Below are positions 1 to 5,106 of a stretch of DNA of 5,106 bases, one piece after another; the stretch's first letter is position 1, and every line of letters begins with the position of its first letter. Origin of the DNA: Paracoccaceae bacterium. Lineage in GTDB: Bacteria > Pseudomonadota > Alphaproteobacteria > Rhodobacterales > Rhodobacteraceae. Where the stretch lies: the NCBI GenBank assembly GCA_023263735.1, contig JALQUQ010000211.1, forward strand, positions 1-5,106, written 5' to 3'. Below the pieces are notes generated by a model. It had not been told where the DNA came from and searched no databases. It saw only the letters and a program-made list of their open reading frames with translations. The position numbers and the translations under genes are program-made.

Positions 1-413
1 TGCCCGCCAGACAAGGCCTTGGGCTTGCGATCCAGCAAAGGCGTCAGTTGCAGCGCTGCGGCGGCGGCCTCGACCTTTTGTTGGATCTGGGCCTTTGGCA
101 GTTTCGCCAGCGACAGACCAAAGCCGATGTTTTCCCGCACCGTCAGATGCGGGTAAAGCGCATAAGACTGAAACACCATCGCGATCCCGCGTTCGCTGGG
201 TTCGGCATGGGTCACATCCTTGCCGTCGATCTCGATCAGACCGGTCGTCGCCTCCTCCAGCCCCGAGATCAGCCGCAGCAGCGTCGATTTCCCACAGCCC
301 GACGGCCCGACAAACACGCAGAATTCGCCCGGCTCGATGGTCAGATCGACCCCTTTGATCACCTCGACCGCCCCGAAACATTTGCGCAGGCTTTTCAGAA
401 TAACAGAAGTCAT
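1..413 (-). CDS. Sugar ABC transporter ATP-binding protein, MalK/UgpC type (partial, N-terminal part)
   Basis: This is the ATPase that would power the importer encoded by the preceding genes, acting as a dimer on the cytoplasmic face of the two permeases. From ATG at 413, 137 complete codons are visible before the left window edge. The start MTSVILKSLRKCFGAVEVIK is typical of the family. The A-loop aromatic is Phe13, Walker A is GPSGCGKST at residues 36-44, and the Q-loop is FQSYALYPH at 81-89. The ABC signature begins at 134-137 (LSGG) and the edge cuts the next codon after CA. Walker B, the H-loop and the C-terminal regulatory (TOBE) region expected of a roughly 330-370 residue MalK-type protein lie outside. 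The start follows the second permease stop by 4 bases, with AAGGGG 7 bases upstream inside that gene, so it belongs to the same operon. The family assignment is secure; the substrate is not readable from an ATPase. Confidence 0.96.
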   Translation of the reverse strand, partial: MTSVILKSLRKCFGAVEVIKGVDLTIEPGEFCVFVGPSGCGKSTLLRLISGLEEATTGLIEIDGKDVTHAEPSERGIAMVFQSYALYPHLTVRENIGFGLSLAKLPKAQIQQKVEAAAAALQLTPLLDRKPKALSGG

Positions 414-417
414 GCGC

Positions 418-1242
418 TTACCCCTTCACGGCGCCGGACGTCATGCCCGCAACGATTTGACGGTTAAAGAAGATGAACACCAACAGCGGCGGGATCGTGA
501 CCAAAAGAATGTTCATGAACAGCAGATTGAACTGCGACCGAAACTGCGATTGAAAGTTGAAGAGCGTCAGTTGCACCGTCACATTCTCTTTTCCGGGCAG
601 GTAATACAGCGCATTGGTGAAATCGTTGAAAATCGCGATCGACTGCACGACGATCAAGGTCACGGTCACCGGTTTCAACAACGGCAAGATGACCTTGAAA
701 AAGATCTGCAACGGTTTCGCCCCGTCGATCCGGGCGGCCTCGTCCAGCTCTCGCGGGATGGTGCCGATGAAACTGCGGTACAAAAGCACCGAAAACGCCA
801 GACCATAGGCCACATGGATCAAGACCATGCCGGTCAGCGTCTTGAACAGGTTCAGCCCCTGCAAGACCCAGATCGTTGGCACCACGGCGGGCGGCACCAT
901 CAGCCCCATCAGAACGCAGGCATAAATGACCTTGTTCCACCCCGACGGGCGGCGTTGCAGGATGTATCCAACCATCGCCCCAAACACGATCAGCAGGGCA
1001 ACCGCGCCCACCGTGATCACCGTCGAATTGAAATAGGCCAACAACAGCATATAGTTGCGCGCCTTGACCACCTCGATCAGGTTTTCAACGAAAAACCATT
1101 CCGTGGGCCAGGTAAAGGTGAACAGCGCCGCCTCGGATTTCGATTTGACGGCCATGAACAGGATAAAGACAAAGGGCACGATGAACACGACCGTGGCCAC
1201 GATCAGCGAGACCAATCCGATCAGACGTTGACGCCGGGTCAT
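418..1242 (-). CDS. Sugar ABC transporter permease, MalG-like (CUT1 family)
   Basis: This is one of the two inner-membrane subunits that form the translocation channel of the importer. It is 274 residues and complete, the usual size for MalG-type permeases. Hydrophobic segments are visible at about residues 8-30, 69-92, 105-128, 136-155, 191-207 and 240-259, consistent with six helices. The cytoplasmic EAA loop that docks on the ATPase lies at about 165-190 (ELDEAARIDGAKPLQIFFKV, then the I-LPLLKP end). The C-terminus, RQIVAGMTSGAVKG, matches the conserved tail of MalG-like proteins. The ATG overlaps the stop of the upstream permease gene in an ATGA arrangement and has its own GGGAG site 8 bases upstream. 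The ATPase gene follows after 4 bases. The family call rests on motif and topology; the sugar transported is inferred only from the neighbouring rhamnosidase. Confidence 0.95.
   Translation of the reverse strand: MTRRQRLIGLVSLIVATVVFIVPFVFILFMAVKSKSEAALFTFTWPTEWFFVENLIEVVKARNYMLLLAYFNSTVITVGAVALLIVFGAMVGYILQRRPSGWNKVIYACVLMGLMVPPAVVPTIWVLQGLNLFKTLTGMVLIHVAYGLAFSVLLYRSFIGTIPRELDEAARIDGAKPLQIFFKVILPLLKPVTVTLIVVQSIAIFNDFTNALYYLPGKENVTVQLTLFNFQSQFRSQFNLLFMNILLVTIPPLLVFIFFNRQIVAGMTSGAVKG
421..426 (-). promoter_or_regulatory. Ribosome-binding site for the ATPase gene
   Basis: The minus strand reads AAGGGG, 7 bases before the ATG at 413. It lies inside the last codons of the upstream permease, which end in the usual Ala-Val-Lys-Gly, so the ATPase start depends on a site embedded in the preceding gene. 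This supports the chosen start and tight operon linkage. Confidence 0.7.
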
Positions 1243-2105
1243 AGGTCCAACTCCCGCTTTTGGAACCAGGCGGTCATCGGAATGACGATCACGGCGATCA
1301 ACAGGAACAAGATCACATTGCCCGCCGTCGATAGCCCATAGAACCCGGCCTGATATTGTTTGTAGATCACGCTGGCCAGCACATCCGAGGCAAAGCCCGG
1401 CCCGCCCCGCGTGGTGGCCCAGATCACATCAAACGACCGCAGCCCCCCGATCAGCGACAGCGTGATCACCGTCACCGTCGCCGGGCGCACCAAAGGCACG
1501 GTCACGCGCCAGAATTGTTGCAGACGGGTCGCGCCATCGATCCGGGCGGCCTCGTAATAATCGGGGGAAATCGCCGCCAGACCAGCGATATAGATCAGCG
1601 TGGCCAGACCCACGCCCTTCCACACGTCGATAAAGGCCACCGAATACAGCGCCAGCGCCGGATCGGCCAACCACGTCGGGCCGTCGATCCCCAGATAAGA
1701 CAGCGCAATGTTGATCGACCCCTTGGTCGGGTGCATCAGAACCGTAAAGGTGATGCCCACCCCGATCGTTGACACCAGCACCGGAAAGAACACGACCGAC
1801 CGCAGAAAGCTTTGCATCCAGATGCCCGAGGTCAGCAGCACCGCCAAAAGCAGCCCCAAGACCGTCTTGGCGCCCGAGGTCGTCACCGCATAGATCAGGG
1901 TGTTGATCAGACCCTGCACCAGAAACGGCTCTTTGAAAAACTGCCGGTAATTGTCCAGACCGATGTATTCGGCCGTAAACAGATCCCACCGCGTCAGGCT
2001 GAACCAAAAGCTGACCAGCGTGGGCACCAGAAACAGCGTGATGAACACCACCGCCGAGGGCAGCACAAACCAATAGGGATAGGGGGATGCGCGTTTTTGG
2101 GCCAT
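1239..2105 (-). CDS. Sugar ABC transporter permease, MalF/UgpA-like (CUT1 family)
   Basis: This is the partner permease of the heterodimeric membrane channel. It is 288 residues and complete, the size of compact UgpA-type members that lack the large periplasmic insertion of E. coli MalF. Hydrophobic segments appear at about residues 11-36, 68-93, 102-124, 152-177, 209-229 and 261-280. The EAA loop for ATPase contact is at 185-208, beginning EAARIDGATRLQQFWRV. The family-typical TTRGGPG motif follows at 231-237. An in-frame TGA lies only two codons before the ATG at 2105, so this is the only available ATG start. Its ribosome-binding site is weak (AGG at 2116-2118, 10 bases upstream), unlike the strong one of the binding-protein gene. 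It lies downstream of an intergenic hairpin, which together suggests lower expression than the binding protein. The substrate is not readable from the sequence. Confidence 0.95.
   Translation of the reverse strand: MAQKRASPYPYWFVLPSAVVFITLFLVPTLVSFWFSLTRWDLFTAEYIGLDNYRQFFKEPFLVQGLINTLIYAVTTSGAKTVLGLLLAVLLTSGIWMQSFLRSVVFFPVLVSTIGVGITFTVLMHPTKGSINIALSYLGIDGPTWLADPALALYSVAFIDVWKGVGLATLIYIAGLAAISPDYYEAARIDGATRLQQFWRVTVPLVRPATVTVITLSLIGGLRSFDVIWATTRGGPGFASDVLASVIYKQYQAGFYGLSTAGNVILFLLIAVIVIPMTAWFQKRELDL
1251..1255 (-). promoter_or_regulatory. Ribosome-binding site for the second permease gene
   Basis: The minus strand reads GGGAG, 8 bases before the ATG at 1242. The site is embedded in the Arg-Glu codons near the end of the first permease, and the two genes share the 4-base ATGA overlap. 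This pattern favours translational coupling and equal production of the two permeases. Confidence 0.65.
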
Positions 2106-2133
2106 ATCCGATCAGCCTGCAATGGGAGAAGGC

Positions 2134-2160
2134 GCCCCCGCCCGAACGCCGGACGGGGGC
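2134..2160 (-). other. Intergenic hairpin downstream of the binding-protein gene
   Basis: The minus-strand transcript has arms at 2160-2151 (GCCCCCGTCC) and 2143-2134 (GGGCGGGGGC) around a 7-base loop. All 10 positions pair in that orientation, nine as Watson-Crick pairs and one as a G-U wobble; on the plus strand the wobble becomes a C-A mismatch. The stem starts 16 bases after the binding-protein stop. No T-run follows it (next bases GCCTTCTCCC), so it does not look like a strong intrinsic terminator. A role in partial attenuation or in protecting the 3' end of the upstream message is inferred from similar hairpins in sugar-uptake operons such as malE-malF. Confidence 0.7.
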
Positions 2161-2176
2161 AGAACTGGACGGGAGC

Positions 2177-3451
2177 TTACCAGTTCGGAAGACCCAGTTG
2201 CTTGGCCTGCTTTTCAACGTCTTGGTCATACAGCGCCGCCGCTTCGGCCGCCGGACGGATGCCCGAGCCAACCTCGACCGTGATCTGTTCCAGCGCCGGG
2301 CCCTTGATCGGCGACAGGAATTCCAGCGCCGGGGCGGTCATGCCTTCGCCTTGGAAATAGGGCAGCATATCGGCCACGGCGGGCGGCACGTCGGCGGGCA
2401 ATTCGCAGCCCTTGATCAGATAGGGGCCCGTGGCGCCCGTTGCCCCGATCATGGTGTTGCAGCCTTCGACCGAGGCGACAAACGACAGGAAGTCCTTGGC
2501 CACGTCGGCATTTTCCGATGCAGCCGGGATATACAGCGCCGACGGCATCCAGACGGTCAGCCCGTTCTTGTCCGCCGTGGGGCCGGGCTGGGCAAAGAAG
2601 CCGACGTCGTTCAGATTTTCCGGGAAGTTCTGCTTGATGGTGCCGATCCCAAAGGTCAGCATCGGATAATGCGCGGCCTCTCCGGTCGCGATCATGCGCA
2701 GACCGTCGTCAAACTTGGCCACGCCAAAATCTGCGTTCATGTATCCGGCCTTGAACACATCTTCCAGATATTTGAACCCGCGATCCGCGCCGGGGGTCGT
2801 TGCATATTTGGCCTTGTTTGCCGTGTAATCCGCCGCAAAGTTCGGGTTTTCGGCCTGAACGTTGTAGAAATCGGCCAAGACGAACAACTGGCTGGTCCAG
2901 GTGTCGCCAAAGGTCGTGGCGACGGGAACCTTGCCAGCCTCTTTGACCTTGGCATTGTTGGCCATGAATTCGTCAAAGGTCTTGGGAACCGAAAGCCCAA
3001 GCTCGGCATAGATCTTGCGGCTGTAATAGATGCCGCCGCCCATGGCCGAGCCAAAGGGAATGCCGCGCACGGTGCCATCGGGGGCGGTGACGGTGGGCTT
3101 GAAGCTGTCCACCACATTGGCCTGAGCCGCCAGATCGGACAGGTCGGTCAAGGTCGTCGCCGGGTTCAGAGCCTGAAACAGCGACCCCGAGTTATAGTTG
3201 AACACATCGGCCATTTCCCCGGTGGCCAGACGGGTCTTGACCAGATTGTCGCCTTCGGAACCGCCGTTCCGCTGTTCGATGTCAAAGGTGACGTCGGGGT
3301 GGGCCGCCGTATAGGCCGCCGCCAGCGTTTCCATCAGGGTCACGGTTTCCGGGTTGTTGTCGATCAGAACCGACAGGGTCGTCTCGGCCGCTGCCATGCC
3401 GGAAACCATCGAAAAGGCGGCAAGAAAGGCTGCACTATGGGTCAATTTCAT
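2177..3451 (-). CDS. Periplasmic sugar-binding protein of ABC transporter (CUT1, MalE/UgpB-like)
   Basis: This protein captures the sugar in the periplasm and delivers it to the two permeases encoded downstream. From the preferred ATG at 3451 it has 424 residues, normal for the family (about 400-450). The N-terminus MKLTHSAAFLAAFSMVSGMA is a Sec signal peptide, with likely cleavage after the Ala-Ala-Ala at 20-22. There is no lipobox Cys, so the mature protein should be soluble. Mature-chain features fit family 1 solute-binding proteins: a first beta strand TLSVLIDNN, the RLATGEMADVFNYNSGSL segment, RGIPFGSAMGGGIYYSRKIY at about 129-148, and a Gly/Thr-rich loop near 336-343. Only two Cys residues occur (331 and 349), which could form a disulfide. 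An in-frame ATG two codons earlier (3457) is less likely: GGAGGAG ends 1 base before it but 7 bases before the ATG at 3451. The fold is clear; rhamnoside binding is inferred from context only. Confidence 0.94.
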   Translation of the reverse strand: MKLTHSAAFLAAFSMVSGMAAAETTLSVLIDNNPETVTLMETLAAAYTAAHPDVTFDIEQRNGGSEGDNLVKTRLATGEMADVFNYNSGSLFQALNPATTLTDLSDLAAQANVVDSFKPTVTAPDGTVRGIPFGSAMGGGIYYSRKIYAELGLSVPKTFDEFMANNAKVKEAGKVPVATTFGDTWTSQLFVLADFYNVQAENPNFAADYTANKAKYATTPGADRGFKYLEDVFKAGYMNADFGVAKFDDGLRMIATGEAAHYPMLTFGIGTIKQNFPENLNDVGFFAQPGPTADKNGLTVWMPSALYIPAASENADVAKDFLSFVASVEGCNTMIGATGATGPYLIKGCELPADVPPAVADMLPYFQGEGMTAPALEFLSPIKGPALEQITVEVGSGIRPAAEAAALYDQDVEKQAKQLGLPNW

Positions 3452-3458
3452 GTCCATG

Positions 3459-3465
3459 CTCCTCC
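3459..3465 (-). promoter_or_regulatory. Strong ribosome-binding site of the binding-protein gene
   Basis: The minus strand reads GGAGGAG, a near-perfect Shine-Dalgarno sequence. It lies 7 bases from the ATG at 3451 and only 1 base from the ATG at 3457, so it decides the start in favour of 3451. It is the strongest such site in the window, consistent with high production of the binding protein. Confidence 0.8.
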
Positions 3466-3484
3466 ATTGGACTTGTGCTTTGCG

Positions 3485-3500
3485 GGGGGGTCATCCCCCC
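3485..3500. other. G6/C6 hairpin between rhamnosidase and binding-protein genes
   Basis: A run of seven G (3484-3490) and a run of six C (3495-3500) on the plus strand can pair as a 6-bp all-GC stem with a 4-base loop (TCAT on plus, ATGA on minus). It starts 12 bases after the rhamnosidase stop and ends about 20 bases before the GGAGGAG site of the next gene. On the plus strand it is followed by AATTTTT, which resembles an intrinsic terminator for antisense transcription. On the minus strand, the sense direction, no T-run follows. It could slow or process the sense transcript, or block antisense transcripts from entering the rhamnosidase gene; both roles are inference. Confidence 0.6.
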
Positions 3501-3512
3501 AATTTTTGGTCG

Positions 3513-5106
3513 TCAAACGTGAAAGGTCAGGTCGTGGCGGCCTGCGGGCAAGATCAGCCCCTCGGCCGGAACCGTTACCGCCTTGCCCGCAAGGGTCACG
3601 TTGCGGCGCGTGGGGCTGTGTTTCAGCCGCGCTTGGCTGCCCTGCGGAACCGTCAAGCTATAGGTCACGATGTCACCCGACAGGCTCCACCCCGCCTCGA
3701 TCCGGCCATGGCGGCAATCATGCCACGCCGCGACCGGCGACAGCGCCGGAAGGATCAGCGGGTCAACCGTGATCTCGTCAAAGCCGGGCGCGGTTTCGGT
3801 GGGGGCGATCCCCGCCACCCCTTCGAACAGCCACTGACACACCGCGCCATAGGCATAGTGGTTATAGCTGTTCATATCGGGGTCATAGATCGTGCCATCC
3901 TCGCCAATGGCATCCCACCGCTCCCAGATCGAGGTCGCGCCCCGCTCCACCTGATAAAGCCAGCCCGGAACCCGGCGATTCAGAAAGATCTTTTCCGCCA
4001 GATCGGCCATGCCATGCAGGGTCAGCGCGGGCAGCAAAGCGGGCGTGCCGATGAACCCGGTGCCGATCAGCCCATCGGCCTCTTCCACCACGCGGCGGAA
4101 ATAGGCTTTGCCGGCCTCATAATATTCGGGGGGCACCAGACCATACAGAAACGCAAGGCTCCACGAGGTCTGATCGTTATGCGCAATCCGGCCCGAGGGC
4201 GCAAAGTATTCGTGCTTGAACGCCGCGCGGATTTCCTCGGCGCGGACGCGCAGGTGGCTGGCTTCGGCGTCTTTTCCGATCAGACCGGCGATCTTGGCCG
4301 CCAGATCGGTCGAGATGAAATGGTAAAGCGTTGCCGCGCAATCATCGGCGATCGTCGGGCGCGGCTTGCGGTTGTCGCCCACCGGCTGCAACCAATCGCC
4401 AAAGGTGAACCCATGCCCGCCCCAATCCGCCGAAGGCCGGATGATCGGACCGCCCGAAATGCCCCACAGGTAATCCAGCCATTTGATCATGGCGGGGAAG
4501 TTTTCCTCCAGCACGCCCTTGTCGCCATATTGCAGGTAAAGCTGCCAAGGAATGATGGTGATGCAATCGCCCCAACCGGTTGAACCGGCCCAATCGCCGC
4601 GCCCTTCGATCGGATGCATCCGGGTCGGATCGGGCGAGAAATGCGGAACGGCGCCATCGGGCCGCTGATCGTGGCGCACATCGCGCAGGTATTTCTTGAG
4701 GAACCGCTCGCTATCGGCCAACCAGCAGGCGGTGCCCGCAAAGACCTGCGCGTCACCGGTCCAGCCAAGGCGCTCATCGCGCTGCGGGCAATCGGTGGGA
4801 ATTTCGATAAAGTTCGACCGCTGCGACCAGATGGTGTTCTGCACCAGCTTGTTCACCGCAGGCACCCCGCAGGTGAACCCCCCCGCCAGTTCGGGAACCG
4901 AGGTGACCGGAATCTGGTGGATATCGGTGATCTTGGCCCCGCCCGAAACGGTCACCCGCGCATAGCGAAAGCCAAAGAAGGTGAACAGGGGCGCATAGGT
5001 TTCCACCCCCTCCCCCCGCAGGGTATAGCGCATCTCGGACCGGGCCGAGCGATAGTTGCGGTTGTCGAATTCGCCTTTGGGGCCCAGCACCTCGCCAAAC
5101 TCGACC
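3513..5106 (-). CDS. Alpha-L-rhamnosidase, glycoside hydrolase family 78 (partial, C-terminal part)
   Basis: This enzyme hydrolyses terminal alpha-L-rhamnose from glycosides or oligosaccharides (EC 3.2.1.40) by an inverting mechanism. The frame is open to the right edge (530 complete codons plus the TGA stop at 3513). The GTG at 5090 is internal, since conserved sequence continues upstream of it. Numbering from that GTG, residues 1-55 are the end of the rhamnosidase concanavalin-like domain (ETYAPLFTFFGFRYARV at 30-46). The (alpha/alpha)6 catalytic domain runs from about 62 to 430, and a C-terminal beta-sandwich from about 432 to 525. The family signature TDCPQRDERLGWTGD is at 99-113; Glu106 is the likely general acid. 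WERWD at 389-393 probably carries the general base (Glu390), and NSYNHYAYG follows at 407-415. Family members usually have 850-1100 residues, so roughly 350 or more are missing, including any signal peptide. Its position before the importer genes suggests co-transcription. Confidence 0.95.
   Translation of the reverse strand, partial: VEFGEVLGPKGEFDNRNYRSARSEMRYTLRGEGVETYAPLFTFFGFRYARVTVSGGAKITDIHQIPVTSVPELAGGFTCGVPAVNKLVQNTIWSQRSNFIEIPTDCPQRDERLGWTGDAQVFAGTACWLADSERFLKKYLRDVRHDQRPDGAVPHFSPDPTRMHPIEGRGDWAGSTGWGDCITIIPWQLYLQYGDKGVLEENFPAMIKWLDYLWGISGGPIIRPSADWGGHGFTFGDWLQPVGDNRKPRPTIADDCAATLYHFISTDLAAKIAGLIGKDAEASHLRVRAEEIRAAFKHEYFAPSGRIAHNDQTSWSLAFLYGLVPPEYYEAGKAYFRRVVEEADGLIGTGFIGTPALLPALTLHGMADLAEKIFLNRRVPGWLYQVERGATSIWERWDAIGEDGTIYDPDMNSYNHYAYGAVCQWLFEGVAGIAPTETAPGFDEITVDPLILPALSPVAAWHDCRHGRIEAGWSLSGDIVTYSLTVPQGSQARLKHSPTRRNVTLAGKAVTVPAEGLILPAGRHDLTFHV

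Noticed and set aside
220..1341. A 373-codon open frame on the plus strand opposite the second permease and ATPase genes
   Set aside because: The product is extremely rich in Arg, His, Gln and Asp with no domain or membrane segment. The opposite strand encodes motif-bearing transporter subunits, so this is a codon-bias artefact.
1..2105. High density of GATC sites (about 35 counted by eye, against about 8 expected for random sequence)
   Set aside because: The density follows the permease and ATPase genes and drops in the binding-protein gene. It is mostly explained by frequent Leu/Val/Glu-Ile codon pairs such as CTG-ATC in membrane proteins, and the sites have no regular spacing suggesting an origin.
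2134..2160. Intrinsic terminator separating the binding-protein gene from the permease genes
   Set aside because: The stem is strong but the following bases on the sense strand are GCCTTCTCCC with no T-run, and the downstream permeases need transcription from somewhere. It is listed as a hairpin, not a terminator.
3458..3512. Possible promoter in front of the binding-protein gene
   Set aside because: The gap is short and mostly taken up by the G/C hairpin and the ribosome-binding site. I see no convincing -35/-10 pair, so transcription from upstream of the rhamnosidase gene is the simpler reading, although a promoter inside the rhamnosidase gene cannot be excluded.
2087..3772. A 561-codon open frame on the plus strand opposite the binding-protein gene
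   Set aside because: It is antisense to a clearly recognisable protein with signal peptide and family motifs. The translated product is rich in Arg, Gly, His and Gln without recognisable domains, as expected of a shadow frame in high-GC DNA, and it runs across the gap and into the rhamnosidase gene.
3354..4583. A 409-codon open frame on the plus strand opposite the rhamnosidase gene
   Set aside because: The minus-strand frame carries GH78 catalytic motifs. This one has no recognisable features and crosses gene boundaries, so it is a shadow.

Overview
The window is a high-GC stretch that reads as part of one bacterial carbohydrate-utilisation operon, with every supported gene on the minus strand. 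The codon bias (strong G/C at third positions, frequent CTG, ATC and GCC) and the style of the transporter proteins suggest an alphaproteobacterium, plausibly a member of the Rhodobacterales. That placement is inference; no rRNA or marker gene is present.

In the direction of transcription (right to left) the order is: (1) the C-terminal part of a GH78-type alpha-L-rhamnosidase, cut by the right edge (5106-3513); (2) a complete periplasmic sugar-binding protein (3451-2177); (3) a complete inner-membrane permease (2105-1239); (4) a second complete permease (1242-418), overlapping the first by 4 bases; (5) the N-terminal part of a MalK/UgpC-type ATPase (413-1), cut by the left edge. Genes 2 to 5 make a standard CUT1 ABC importer. 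No gap without a gene exceeds 75 bases.

The importer probably brings in a rhamnose-containing oligosaccharide or glycoside, and the rhamnosidase releases L-rhamnose from it. The substrate is inferred only from the linkage to the rhamnosidase. Whether the enzyme works in the cytoplasm or outside it cannot be told, because its N-terminus lies beyond the window.

The two intergenic gaps each hold a GC-rich hairpin that frames the binding-protein gene: a G6/C6 stem just upstream of it and a 10-bp stem just downstream. The binding-protein gene also has the strongest ribosome-binding site, the first permease a weak one, and the last two genes are translationally coupled. Together this would produce an excess of binding protein over membrane components, a common design in such operons. 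No promoter, regulator gene, tRNA, CRISPR array or mobile element was seen. Overall the window is an ordinary sugar-uptake locus, and I found no evidence of a novel system.
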